Under the pieces are notes generated by a model. The model did not search any database, was not told the origin of the DNA, and saw nothing but the letters and a program-made list of their open reading frames with translations. The translations under genes were made by a program, and so were the position numbers. Below, in pieces: positions 23,407-31,189 of a stretch of 33,665 bases of DNA; the first letter of the stretch is position 1; each line of letters starts with the position of its first letter. The stretch is from Spartobacteria bacterium (lineage in GTDB: Bacteria; Verrucomicrobiota; Verrucomicrobiia; Chthoniobacterales; UBA10450), in contig PNAS01000011.1 of assembly GCA_003169695.1 (NCBI GenBank), positions 1 to 33,665 of the forward strand, in the 5' to 3' direction.

Positions 23407-23817
23407 ATGAAAACAATAAAATCCGTCGTTCTCGTTTTAGTCGCCGGCGTGTTGTTCGTCGCGAGTACGAAGCAGATGACCGCAGGCCAATCGCAGTATT
23501 CGCGTTCCAGGGATACGATCTTTGCCAACAGCCTCGCTGATGGCGGGCGCGTCAGGATGAAGCATTCGCCGGTTCTGGGAATCAATATCCCAATTGCGAT
23601 CCGGATCGACGGGGTGCAGGCGGGAGCGTTTGCCAAAGGACACGTCTACCAACAGTACCTCACCCCGGGCCGGCACCAGGTGTCTGCAAGTCGCCCAAGG
23701 CGGCAGTACGATACGTGGCATGGCACGATCGATATTCGGCGAGGGGAGACGTATTCCTTCGTGGTAAGCTGCACGCCGAGCCACGTCATTCTCCAGCCGG
23801 TAAGCCAGGTTGATTAG
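23407..23817 (+). CDS. Small secreted/periplasmic protein (136 aa), unknown function
   Basis: ATG 23407 is supported by AAGGAG about 11 bases upstream. It begins MKTIKSVVLVLVAGVLFVAS, a signal peptide or anchor. The mature region is beta-rich: RVRMKHSPVLGINIPIAIRI, DGVQAGAFAKGHVYQQYLTP, GRHQVSASRP and IDIRRGETYSFVVSCTPSHV. The pattern (xxxPVLGxNxxxAxxIDGxxAGxxxxGxxYxxYLTPGxHxxxA) matches a small family I have met in Verrucomicrobia and Acidobacteria, without a settled name; it resembles PEGA/DUF2846-type beta-sandwich modules. It is alone and flanked on both sides by 64-bp palindromes. Confidence 0.68.
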   Translation: MKTIKSVVLVLVAGVLFVASTKQMTAGQSQYSRSRDTIFANSLADGGRVRMKHSPVLGINIPIAIRIDGVQAGAFAKGHVYQQYLTPGRHQVSASRPRRQYDTWHGTIDIRRGETYSFVVSCTPSHVILQPVSQVD

Positions 23818-23837
23818 GCGGAGGGCGTAGGTCCAAT

Positions 23838-23933
23838 TTGTAGGGCGTCTGTGTCAGACGCCATCCTGCGCCTGACGGCGTTTCATAGAAACGCCCTACA
23901 ATCCGCATCGCGCGACGGAGCGCCCGATCCACC
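23838..23933. repeat. 64-bp palindrome fused to one arm of a GGTGGATC element
   Basis: The TTGTAGGGC-type compound palindrome spans 23838-23901, with one change in the second loop (ATA for ACA). After a short joint comes CGGAGCGCCCGATCCACC at 23916-23933, identical to the right arm of the element at 9143-9160. Two repeat families are therefore directly adjacent here. Confidence 0.75.
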
Positions 23934-23969
23934 GCGTCTGCAGGAGGAGTACATTTCAAGTTCGAACGG

Positions 23970-24163
23970 CTACGGTCCCGTGTGACGCGGGGCAATGCCG
24001 AGCGCTTTTTCGATCGCCGCCGGGTCATACACCTTTCCGCCTTTGAGCACGGTAGTGATCTTGCGAATGTCGCGAATATTCTGGGCCGGATCGCCATCGA
24101 CGAGGATCATGTCAGCCAGTTTTCCGGCGGCGATGACGCCGCGATTTTGTTCACACCCAGCAC
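23970..24163 (-). pseudogene. Duplicated C-terminal tail of the amidohydrolase, frameshifted
   Basis: The sequence is nearly identical to the end of the amidohydrolase gene at 24856, at an offset of 886 bases. Read on the minus strand it gives LGVNK, then GVIAAGKLADM, GDPAQNIRDIRKITTVLKGG and ALGIAPRHTGP before TAG at 23970-23972. Near 24145 it has lost one base relative to the full gene (AACAAAATCGCGG against AACAAAGATCGCGG), which breaks the frame. Only about 64 codons are present, with no start. It is a fragment left from a tandem duplication or recombination event. Confidence 0.8.
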
Positions 24164-24173
24164 CAACGAACCG

Positions 24174-24709
24174 TCACCGATCCCGGCTATGGTAAACTCC
24201 CAAGCCGTCATTGTACTGCCTTGGACTGGTGGTATCTGGCCCACCGAATTTCCACAGGTCGAGTTGCAGGGAGTAGACCGGTAGGCCGCGGTAGCGCGCG
24301 GGAAATATCGGTCGTAGCTGATTCGTTTTAGGATGTACTTCGTGACTCGCTCATCGGTTGAGTGAAGAACACGAGGCTCGATGACTCGGCCGTCCGGCGT
24401 AACGATGAACGTGTAAACGATCTCACCTGGAATCGCCTCATCGCGCATGGAACGCGGGTCTCGGAATCGAATCGACGAGGTGAAGATTCCTTTCATACCG
24501 CCCGGAGAGAATCCCTCCTTTTGCGTGATGTCGCTGAATCGAAATTTACCCGCGTAGGTCTTCTTTGCCTCGCGGTCGTGCGCGTCGGAACCTTCGGTGA
24601 CATCGTCGTAAACGAGCGGCTTCTCTTTATCGCTCGCGCTCTGCGCGCGGTCGGACAAGGCGATGGCGAGAACACTGACGAGCACAAGAACACGGAGGCG
24701 TGAGATCAT
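24174..24709 (-). pseudogene. TonB C-terminal-domain secreted protein with a one-base frameshift
   Basis: MISRLRVLVLVSVLAIALSD at 24709 is a signal peptide or anchor. The chain then reads to the TonB-C pattern IPGEIVYTFIVTPDGRVIEP and RVLHSTDERVTKYILKRISY. At about 24295-24305 the frame breaks: with one base restored it continues FPARYRGLPVYSLQLDLWKF and GGPDTTSPRQYNDGLGVY to TGA at 24174-24176. Without repair the reading frame runs on into the amidohydrolase fragment. TonB-C domains join inner-membrane energy to outer-membrane transport, but this gene has no ExbBD neighbours and probably has another role. The lesion is either a real decay event or a base-calling error in a GC run. Confidence 0.75.
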
Positions 24710-24855
24710 GCCTGAGGAGCTATCAAACAAAAGGGTAGTTGGCGATGAGGAAGAGAAAATCGGCCAGTCTGTGAACCTCGACATTTCCAAGTCATGGGCT
24801 CAATAATTTGCGAAAAAGATCGTCCTAGGTGCGACGCGATGCGAGCACCGCGCGC

Positions 24856-26853
24856 CTATGGTCCCGTGTGACGCGGGGCAATGCCGAGCGCTTTTTCGAT
24901 CGCCGCCGGGTCGTACACCTTTCCGCCTTTGAGCACGGTAGTGATCTTGCGAATGTCGCGAATATTTTGAGCCGGATCACCATCGACCACGACCATGTCG
25001 GCCAGTTTTCCCGCGGCGATGACACCGCGATCTTTGTTCACTCCCATCACCAGTGCCGGAGTTAGCGTCGCCATGCGCAGAACTTCGGGCGCGGGGATAC
25101 CGGCACGCGCGTAAAGTTCGAGCTCGTAATGCAACGTGTAGCCGGACAGCGCGTCTGTCCCCGGAATGATTGTGACTCCGGCGTCGTACAGCGCTTTCAA
25201 CAAACGCAGCATGGCCGGGAAAGCTTCGCGATAAGCCGCTGCCTTATCGGCCGGAACTTCCAGCGCGCCGCTCAGCATCGCGCGCCGGACCTGCGCTGGA
25301 AACCGCGGCACAATATCCTCCAGGCCGGGCGTGATAGCGCTCGGGTCGCCGCAAAAGAGCGCTTCAAAGACATTCATCGTCGGATCGAGCACGGTGTGAT
25401 GCTGTTTGAGAAAGTCGATGAACTCGCGCACCTCCGGTTTTTCCGGAGTGAACTCTCTCGCGCGCTCGGCCACTTTGATAAAGCGATCGCGATTCCGTGT
25501 CTCCTTCACTTCGGGGAACATGAAATTGAGTTCGATAAAATTAAGATGCTGGATTTCATCGGCGCCGCCCTCAACGAATTGGCGCGCCGACATAAAGGCC
25601 GGGACGTGCCCGCTCACCCGCATCCCTCGCGCGTGCGCACGATCGGCGATGATCGGAACCAGCTCCGGTTTGATGGAGGAATAAATCTTCATCTGCACAT
25701 AACCGTGATCGGCGTACCAATCGACGTCCTGAATCGCCTGCTGCGCCGTGTCGACTCGCATCTTGGTGGGACCGGCCAACTCTCCAGTGCCGTCGATGAT
25801 TCCGGCTTTCAAAACGCGAGGCCCGAGCTCGCTGCCGTCGTCGTAGCGCGCGACGCGCTCCAAGAAGGTATCGGTGTCGTTAGCCATGTCCCGCGCGCTG
25901 GTCACGCCGTTAGCCAGATCGAGCGCGCCATCTCCGGAGTCGCTGAAGTGCTGGTGATTATCCCACAGCCCGGGCATCAAAAAGCGGCCGCGGGCATCGA
26001 TGATTTCGGCGTCGGCCGATGGCTTGATGTCGCCATCCGGTCCCACGCGGACGATGCGATCACCGCGCACCAGCACGCTGCTGCCCGGAGTGACGCTAAG
26101 ATCACGCGGATCGAACAAGCGAGCGTTGCGAATGACCAGATCACCTTTCGGGATGTGGGCGGTTTCGTGGGCCACGCGCCTGGACCAGGCTCCGTCGGTT
26201 TCCTGCTGAGCCGTTTGCAGTTGCGCCATGGCCGCTTCGGATTGAGCCGACACAACCGAGAACCAGGAGGAGATCGACGCCGCCGTTCCGCCGTCGTGGT
26301 CGAGCCAGATCGATTGCGGGATGAAGCCCAGGCCGGTAATGCGGTACTCGGTCAATTCGCCTTTGTCAGTCTTTGCTTTTCCCGCCTCCTCGATGCTCGC
26401 TTCGCCCGCGGGCAGCAGGGCCAGTTTGCGGCCGGGCGCTTTCAGCAGTGCGCGCGCGAGCACGCCAGTGAATTCGGGCGGCCCGTTCATCGGCAGATAG
26501 AATGCCTTGCTGCCCGCCACGGCCTGATCGCCCTTTTCGCTGCGATTCTTCCAACTCGCTTTGCCGTCCTTGATTTCGAAGCGCTCTTCGATCGGCGCTT
26601 TCATGTAATCATTTCCGCGCCCTTCGTATTCGATCGGCAGACCAGCGGCATCGAGCTTCCAGGTGGCAATGATGTGATCGCCGCGGCCGCGATCGTTGAA
26701 GGAATATTCCGCGCCTACCGCGCCACCAGGGTCGATCTGAACCGTCTGCGTGCCGATCTGGTTACCTTGCATGATTATGTTGTCCGTGCGCTGGCTGGCC
26801 GACGCTTGGGCAATTCCGGCCAGCGCCAGGGTGAAGGCAACAATTCTACGCAT
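24856..26853 (-). CDS. Secreted amidohydrolase-family metal-dependent hydrolase
   Basis: A 665-residue precursor starting MRRIVAFTLALAGIAQASAS (signal peptide) at 26853, with AAAGGAG seven bases before the ATG; the open frame continues to 27429 but that part is unrelated. Residues 21-225 form an extra N-terminal domain of unknown function. The amidohydrolase barrel follows with its metal ligands: HxH at H300/H302 (DNHQHF), K389 in VQMKIYSS (the usual carboxylated Lys), H416 in SGHVPAF, H436 in EIQHLNF, and D567 in IIPGTDALSG. The C-terminal beta domain ends GIAPRHTGP. Imidazolonepropionase- or peptidase-like periplasmic activity is likely, but the substrate is unknown. Its tail is duplicated downstream at 23970-24163. 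Confidence 0.88.
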   Translation of the reverse strand: MRRIVAFTLALAGIAQASASQRTDNIIMQGNQIGTQTVQIDPGGAVGAEYSFNDRGRGDHIIATWKLDAAGLPIEYEGRGNDYMKAPIEERFEIKDGKASWKNRSEKGDQAVAGSKAFYLPMNGPPEFTGVLARALLKAPGRKLALLPAGEASIEEAGKAKTDKGELTEYRITGLGFIPQSIWLDHDGGTAASISSWFSVVSAQSEAAMAQLQTAQQETDGAWSRRVAHETAHIPKGDLVIRNARLFDPRDLSVTPGSSVLVRGDRIVRVGPDGDIKPSADAEIIDARGRFLMPGLWDNHQHFSDSGDGALDLANGVTSARDMANDTDTFLERVARYDDGSELGPRVLKAGIIDGTGELAGPTKMRVDTAQQAIQDVDWYADHGYVQMKIYSSIKPELVPIIADRAHARGMRVSGHVPAFMSARQFVEGGADEIQHLNFIELNFMFPEVKETRNRDRFIKVAERAREFTPEKPEVREFIDFLKQHHTVLDPTMNVFEALFCGDPSAITPGLEDIVPRFPAQVRRAMLSGALEVPADKAAAYREAFPAMLRLLKALYDAGVTIIPGTDALSGYTLHYELELYARAGIPAPEVLRMATLTPALVMGVNKDRGVIAAGKLADMVVVDGDPAQNIRDIRKITTVLKGGKVYDPAAIEKALGIAPRHTGP

Positions 26854-26979
26854 ACCTGTGCTCCTTTTATGGCGCCGCGATAATGAACGTCTCGCGGCTC
26901 CGCTGTTTTTATCAAACGACGACGCAGTTAACAGAAAGATTTTTGGACAAGCAAAGAGCGACGAGTGGTCGCGAGCGCG

Positions 26980-27081
26980 AGTGCGCGCGATGCCGGTGCG
27001 GATCTCCATTCCCAGACTGCGCAAGTGCTCTGCGACGAGGCGCGCGGTGCGGTTCTCCTGATCGCCGAGATCTTGCGGGCG
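26980..27081 (-). pseudogene. Remnant of a peptidase M20-type amidohydrolase N-terminus
   Basis: About 34 codons on the minus strand read RPQDLGDQENRTARLVAEHL and then RSLGMEIRTGIART. This matches the stretch near the start of M20D-type amidohydrolases (HxxPELgxQExrTAxlVaehLrslGxEvrtGiaxTG). Neither the metal-binding upstream part nor the rest of the enzyme is present. It sits between the DinB gene stop and the amidohydrolase start and is read through the latter's upstream frame. It cannot be functional. Confidence 0.65.
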
Positions 27082-27082
27082 T

Positions 27083-27607
27083 TCAGTGACTTTCGAAACA
27101 GGATCTGAGTTCGCCGATGGTGCGGAGGTGATGGTCGTCGTGCTCGGCCACGAAGAAACAGAGGTCGACGACGGACATCGGTTGTCGCAGCCGCGGGTGC
27201 AGTGAGGTGCGCGCGAGCTCGGCCGGGCTCGTCCGCGCGAGCCTGTCCACGATGCGGCGGCGTGCGGCGCTAAAGTCCGCGAGGATGTCCGAGATCGGGC
27301 GATCGTTATGGCCAGCCTCGTGCGTTTTGCGATTCTCGAGATCGGCCTGGTGCAGCTCCGCAGCGCCGGCGTCGTAATCATCGAGCCGCTCGTCCCACAA
27401 CGATTCGAGATCAAAGAGGTGTCCGGCATTTTCCTGGATCGACCACTTGCCCTCGGGCCGTCGCGTCAGGACTTCGGGCGGCAATCCGCGCACGGCGCTC
27501 GTTAGGCGCTCCGGCGTGCGACGGAGCCGCTCCAGAAGTTCGGGAGCCGCAGCCGCGCCGAGGCCGAGCTCAAACTTGCGGTCGAACCAGCGTCGCTGCA
27601 TCGTCAT
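27083..27607 (-). CDS. DinB family protein
   Basis: A 174-residue four-helix-bundle protein of the DinB superfamily. The three metal-binding His expected are visible: H63 in ENAGHLFDLE, H156 and H160 in FVAEHDDHHLRTI. Typical surrounding residues are KWSIQENAGHLFDLESLWDE and VVDLCFFVAEHDDHHL. Many DinB relatives are thiol-dependent S-transferases (for example bacillithiol or mycothiol enzymes), but here the thiol is unknown. ATG 27607 or ATG 27601 are both possible. It is a single-gene unit. Confidence 0.85.
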   Translation of the reverse strand: MTMQRRWFDRKFELGLGAAAAPELLERLRRTPERLTSAVRGLPPEVLTRRPEGKWSIQENAGHLFDLESLWDERLDDYDAGAAELHQADLENRKTHEAGHNDRPISDILADFSAARRRIVDRLARTSPAELARTSLHPRLRQPMSVVDLCFFVAEHDDHHLRTIGELRSCFESH

Positions 27608-27870
27608 ACCCGAGAACGTAAGGAGAGGCCAGTGGGAGGCAAGGCCATTGCCGGAAATTGGCTAGCGGTTCCCAAGGAGACGACGCCTATCGGCAAGAGA
27701 AGGCAAAGCGAAAGGTGCGCTGACCGCCACGCGGTCGGCTGTTCGCGGTCTCGCGGCCAGGAGACTCGTCCGCAGCCCGCGACTTACCAGACCAGCGGCG
27801 TCGGACTCGGATTATTCGAACGATCGAGGATTTCGCTCCCGCGCGCCCCGCGACTAACGGCGTCGGATCG

Positions 27871-28566
27871 TTAGGCCCCGTCGACCTTCATCGGCTGCAA
27901 GAAACGTTGGAGTCTTGGCAGAAAATGTCGTGATGGATCGAAAGATAGAATCACTCGTGGGACTCTTCCTACGATTTCCTCTCGTGAGACTGGGCCGATA
28001 AATCGGGAATCAGCGCTGTTATCGCGCGAATCGCCCATCATAAAGTAATGATCCGGCGGCACGACTAACGGGCGAAAGCTCCGTAACGCCTGACGGCTTG
28101 GCAGTGACATGAGGTAGTGATCACACGCCTCCAGATGCTCGATGGCGACGACAGGATTCTTATCTTCAAATACGTCGCGCAGGAACGGGGCTGAATCTCT
28201 TAACGAATACTGCTGAGGAATGCCATTTAGATAGAGCACTTCGTTCCTCAGCTCGACCGTGTCGCCGGGCAAACCGATAACTCGCTTCACCAGCCGAGTG
28301 CCATCTTTCGGCGAATAGAATACGACCACATCCCCGCGAAGGGGATTACCCCAGGTGGAAAGATGCAGAGTAGTGAACGGGACCTTCAAGTCGTAGGCCA
28401 GTTTGTTTACCAAAACCAATTCGCCCTCGAGGATCGACGGCTTCATCGACCCAGTGGGCACCCAATTCCAGTCCGCTACAGCCGACTTCAAGGGGGCAAC
28501 GATGATGAAGACCAGAGCGAGAGGGCATATCCATTCGCGCCAGATTTTGTTTGCCATGCGTTTCAT
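27871..28566 (-). CDS. lepB: Signal peptidase I
   Basis: A 231-residue type I signal peptidase that removes signal peptides from exported proteins. The N-terminal membrane anchor is at about 12-30. The catalytic dyad is visible: S40 in PTGSMKPS, and K94 in RLVKRVIGLPGD. Later signatures are MMGDSRDNSADSRFIGPV and the VPRVILSFD end. It is longer than minimal Gram-positive forms and has one anchor helix where the E. coli enzyme has two. An in-frame ATG at 28557 is an alternative start. It is alone on its strand; the window contains many proteins with signal peptides that it could serve. Confidence 0.92.
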   Translation of the reverse strand: MKRMANKIWREWICPLALVFIIVAPLKSAVADWNWVPTGSMKPSILEGELVLVNKLAYDLKVPFTTLHLSTWGNPLRGDVVVFYSPKDGTRLVKRVIGLPGDTVELRNEVLYLNGIPQQYSLRDSAPFLRDVFEDKNPVVAIEHLEACDHYLMSLPSRQALRSFRPLVVPPDHYFMMGDSRDNSADSRFIGPVSREEIVGRVPRVILSFDPSRHFLPRLQRFLQPMKVDGA

Positions 28567-28695
28567 AAGAGATGTTGGCTAGCTCTTGATAGCAGGATAC
28601 GCTTCCTAGATCAAATCTGCGGAGCTCGTAGTTGCGTATTGCTGAATACGAGTGTCTTCGTCAGTGCAAACCGCGGTCTAATCGCCCATTGGTCG

Positions 28696-29184
28696 TTAGG
28701 AGCCCATTTGCTCCATCGCCTTTTGCATCTCTTCCGGACTGACATCCCTGACATGCATCCCGATCGACCAGTGATGACCGAAGGGGTCTTCCAGCTTGCC
28801 ATAGCGGTCGCCCCAAAACATGTCGTCGAGCGGCATCGTGACTTTCGCGCCCGCGCGCACCGCCTGGTCGAAGACGGCATCCACGTTCTCGACGTAGAGA
28901 TGGATGGTGACCGGTGAACCCTTGAGATGTTTCGGACCGAAGGTGCCCCAGTCTGGCATCTCGTCGTTGAGCATTATGACCGAATCTCCGATTCGAAGGC
29001 TGGCGTGCATCAGTTTTCCGTCCGAGCCCGGCACCCGACTAAGCTCGACCGCGCCGAAGGCTTTCTGGTAGAACTCGATCGCATCGGCCGCCCCGGCACA
29101 AATCAGATGCGGCGTGACCGTGCGCATTCCCTCCGGGATCGGTCTCACAGAGGGGTGGATATCTTCTTTCGTAGTTGATTTCAT
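28696..29184 (-). CDS. VOC family protein (PhnB/glyoxalase-like)
   Basis: ATG 29184 starts MKSTTKEDIHPSVRPIPEGM, preceded by AGGA about 12 bases upstream. The 162-residue product has the VOC pattern: TVTPHLICAGAADAIEFYQK, LSRVPGSDGKLMHASLRIGD, SPVTIHLYVENVDAVFDQAV, and DRYGKLEDPFGHHWSIGMHV. The C-terminus MQKAMEQMGS closes it. It is paralogous to 11941-12375 and last in a probable operon after the SRPBCC and ArsR genes. Such three-gene sets are common; no substrate is established. Confidence 0.87.
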   Translation of the reverse strand: MKSTTKEDIHPSVRPIPEGMRTVTPHLICAGAADAIEFYQKAFGAVELSRVPGSDGKLMHASLRIGDSVIMLNDEMPDWGTFGPKHLKGSPVTIHLYVENVDAVFDQAVRAGAKVTMPLDDMFWGDRYGKLEDPFGHHWSIGMHVRDVSPEEMQKAMEQMGS

Positions 29185-29296
29185 GAGTATTTGTTTTCCT
29201 GGTTTGAGTTTCGTCGTTTGGTGCTGGGACGCAACAGGCGGCAACCGGGCGCGGTCGCCCTACAAAAGCGCCGTTCGGTGGAATTTTCTGCGGACT

Positions 29297-29656
29297 CTAA
29301 CCGTCGGTTTCCACCAACTTCTTTAGTCGGAGTAGTGCTTTGTCCCACTGCTTCGAAACCAGGTCGAGATAATCCCTGACCTCTTCCAACGGCCGTGGCT
29401 CGAGTTCGAACAGGCATTCGCGGCCAGCCGTTTCGCCTCGGACGAGGCCGGCGCCTTCCAGCACACGCAAGTGTTTTGTCACGGCCTGCCGGCTCATCTT
29501 CGAGTCCTCGGTCAATTGCGAGATCGAGCAAGGAACTCCGTCGATCAGCCTGGCGACGAGCGAGAGTCTCGTTTCGTCGCTGAGCGCGGCGAAGATCGCG
29601 ACGTACTGGCGCAGCAATCGCGGGGCAACGACGGCGCTAGCTCGTTTGCTGGACAT
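29297..29656 (-). CDS. ArsR family transcriptional regulator
   Basis: A 119-residue winged-helix repressor. The HTH core is visible: FAALSDETRLSLVARLIDG, then CSISQLTEDSKMSRQAVTKH (recognition helix), LRVLEGAGLVRGETAGREC and the wing region FELEPRPLEEVRDYL. It lacks an obvious CxC metal-binding motif of the arsenic type, so it is probably of the SRPBCC-partner subclass (ArsR/AHSA1 pairs). Its first 20 bases overlap the 3' end of the SRPBCC gene, giving translational coupling. A candidate operator lies upstream of the pair at 30136-30151. Confidence 0.9.
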   Translation of the reverse strand: MSSKRASAVVAPRLLRQYVAIFAALSDETRLSLVARLIDGVPCSISQLTEDSKMSRQAVTKHLRVLEGAGLVRGETAGRECLFELEPRPLEEVRDYLDLVSKQWDKALLRLKKLVETDG

Positions 29657-30104
29657 GGCGTTCGATATTCTTCATCTGCTCCGTCCAGCCGCCGTCGTTC
29701 ATGCGAAACGCTTCGAGCCGGCGATCGGCGGGAAGTTTGCTGAAGCCCGACTCGGTGACCGTGAGCAAAGTGCCGTCGCCTTTCTGCTCGAGCCGAAACT
29801 CGACCAGGGTCGACGGCTCTTTCGAATAATCCTTTTGCGAATCGACCGCATAGGGATGCCAGGTAAAGGAGAAAAGGCGCTCAGGTTCCATCTTCTGCAC
29901 GACAGCTTCCCATTTGAGATACTCGTGGCCGGGATACGTGATCTGGCCCCGCGAGGTTTGACCCGCGACGAAGGGCCCTTCCAGGTTGACCCGGAACCAC
30001 TTCCCGAATTCCCGGTGATCCGTCAAGGCGCGCCAAACGCGGGCAATCGGGGCCTTGAGTTCGATTTGTTTTTCGATTCGATCTTGTTCAATAGGCAACT
30101 TCAT
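29637..30104 (-). CDS. SRPBCC (AHSA1-like) domain protein
   Basis: A 155-residue START-like protein. Typical segments: RIEKQIELKAPIARVWRALT, FGKWFRVNLEGPFVAGQTSR, FSFTWHPYAVDSQKDYSKEP, and GDGTLLTVTESGFSKLPADR with a C-terminal helix. This fold makes a hydrophobic pocket for small molecules. The gene is first in an operon with ArsR (20-base overlap) and a VOC gene; the trio is common in soil bacteria and is thought to respond to small-molecule or stress signals, though no reaction is established. Confidence 0.88.
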   Translation of the reverse strand: MKLPIEQDRIEKQIELKAPIARVWRALTDHREFGKWFRVNLEGPFVAGQTSRGQITYPGHEYLKWEAVVQKMEPERLFSFTWHPYAVDSQKDYSKEPSTLVEFRLEQKGDGTLLTVTESGFSKLPADRRLEAFRMNDGGWTEQMKNIERHVQQTS

Positions 30105-30135
30105 GGTTGCATGTTAAGGAGGGTTGGGCGAATAC

Positions 30136-30151
30136 GCAACTATTAAGTTGC
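30136..30151. promoter_or_regulatory. Candidate ArsR operator: GCAACT-N4-AGTTGC
   Basis: A perfect inverted repeat of six-base arms with a four-base spacer lies about 32 bases upstream of the SRPBCC start codon, in an A/T-rich stretch. The reverse strand has TTGTCA just upstream, a possible -35 box. The position fits an operator for the ArsR protein encoded in this operon; binding is inference. Confidence 0.45.
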
Positions 30152-30255
30152 ATATTTTTTGACAACGGGAAGGCGACAATAGCGGTGTCGCACGTCTTGT
30201 TGCGGGAGAAAACTCTCATGGAGCAGTCTGCGGCTTACCGCGGCAGACTTGGCGA

Positions 30256-30825
30256 TTACTTCAGAGCCGGAGCGTCGACGTTGGCGTAATCAAAACGCAC
30301 CGACATGTGACTCTCGCCCGCGCTCAAGTCGATTGTTTCGCGGAGCGGGAGGCCGCGGCTTTTCGAAATCCAGATCTCTGCGTCCGAAGGGCCATTCTCA
30401 TTTTCACTGTGCGCTTTGTAAACGGCGGCGGCCTCGCCATCGACATTCTCATCGCGCTCGTATTGGCAGCGGTAGACTTTGGTGTTGCGGATATTCTCTT
30501 GTTCTTGCTTCGCCATCGCCTCGGGCGTGAGAGGGCTGGCGGTCCATTTGCCGTTCATCTTTACATATATGGCGTCGCTTGTGGTGATGCCTTCAGCCTC
30601 CATGGTTTTGCCGCCCGCTATCGCTCCGGTCATGGTGGCGTGTTGATGGTGCGGCGTATGGCCAAGTTTGGCCATGGCGTCCAGGACAATTTTGCAGATG
30701 GGATCGTCGGTCGGCGCAGCCTGCATAATCCCGATGGCGGTCAAGGCGGCGCCGATGTTCAACGAAACAAGGAGGCGACGGAAACGCGGCAAATAAGGTC
30801 GAACGCTGCGAGCATGTGTCTTCAT
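30256..30825 (-). CDS. Secreted protein with LolA-like character, unknown function
   Basis: A 189-residue precursor; residues 17-37 (RLLVSLNIGAALTAIGIMQA) form a signal peptide or anchor. The mature part includes DDPICKIVLDAMAKLGHTPH, then GGKTMEAEGITTSDAIYVKM, VYRCQYERDENVDGEAAAVY, and the end DAEIWISKSRGLPLRETIDL with HMSVRFDYANVDAP. The (A/G)xIWISKSRGLPLRxE and HxSVRFxYxNV segments resemble lipoprotein-carrier-like (LolA fold) secreted proteins I have seen in this group. The substrate is unknown. It is alone on its strand, next to a pseudogene on the same strand. Confidence 0.72.
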   Translation of the reverse strand: MKTHARSVRPYLPRFRRLLVSLNIGAALTAIGIMQAAPTDDPICKIVLDAMAKLGHTPHHQHATMTGAIAGGKTMEAEGITTSDAIYVKMNGKWTASPLTPEAMAKQEQENIRNTKVYRCQYERDENVDGEAAAVYKAHSENENGPSDAEIWISKSRGLPLRETIDLSAGESHMSVRFDYANVDAPALK

Positions 30826-30904
30826 CGCGCCAAGCTAAGTGAAGCGTTCGTTATCTGTCCAGATGCATCGACGTAGCTTATCGAGAGGCTGACGCCATCG
30901 GCCA

Positions 30905-31165
30905 TTACGGCGGCGTCTGAAAGACTTGCGCTTTACGCTTCCTCATTTCTTCGGCGATCGTCCGGGCGTCGCCCTGTTGAGCGTGCAACTTCTGGATGAT
31001 GTTTTCATAGCTCTGCTCGTCGCGGTTTTGGCTCAGCTTAAAAACATTCTCGAGCTCCCGCACTTCCACCTCGAAGGCGATGATCGCGTTTTTCAGGGAA
31101 TCCACATAGGCCTTCGGCAGGTGACGGAAAAGGGCGGGCGCTTTCGGAATTTCCTTGAGTCGCGC
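30905..31165 (-). pseudogene. C-terminal remnant of a PaiB-like FMN-binding protein
   Basis: From about 31165 to the stop at 30905 the minus strand reads KAPALFRHLPKAYVDSLKNA, then IIAFEVEVRELENVFKLSQN, RDEQSYENIIQKLHAQQG and IAEEMRKRKAQVF. The IxxFExEVxxLExxFKLSQNR pattern and following helix are the C-terminal part of the FMN-binding negative regulator (PaiB) family. The N-terminal split-barrel (about 120 residues) is absent: upstream of 31165 the frame passes through the oppositely oriented YciI-like gene. So this is a 5'-truncated gene and probably inactive. Confidence 0.7.
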
Positions 31166-31189
31166 CGGCCTTTCCCTCGATCTTCGATC

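Noticed and set aside
26854..27429. Upstream extension of the amidohydrolase frame (about 190 more codons)
   Set aside because: Lacks a ribosome site, overlaps the DinB gene out of phase, and a clean signal peptide with AGGAG starts at 26853. Only the M20-like stretch at 26980-27081 was kept as a remnant.
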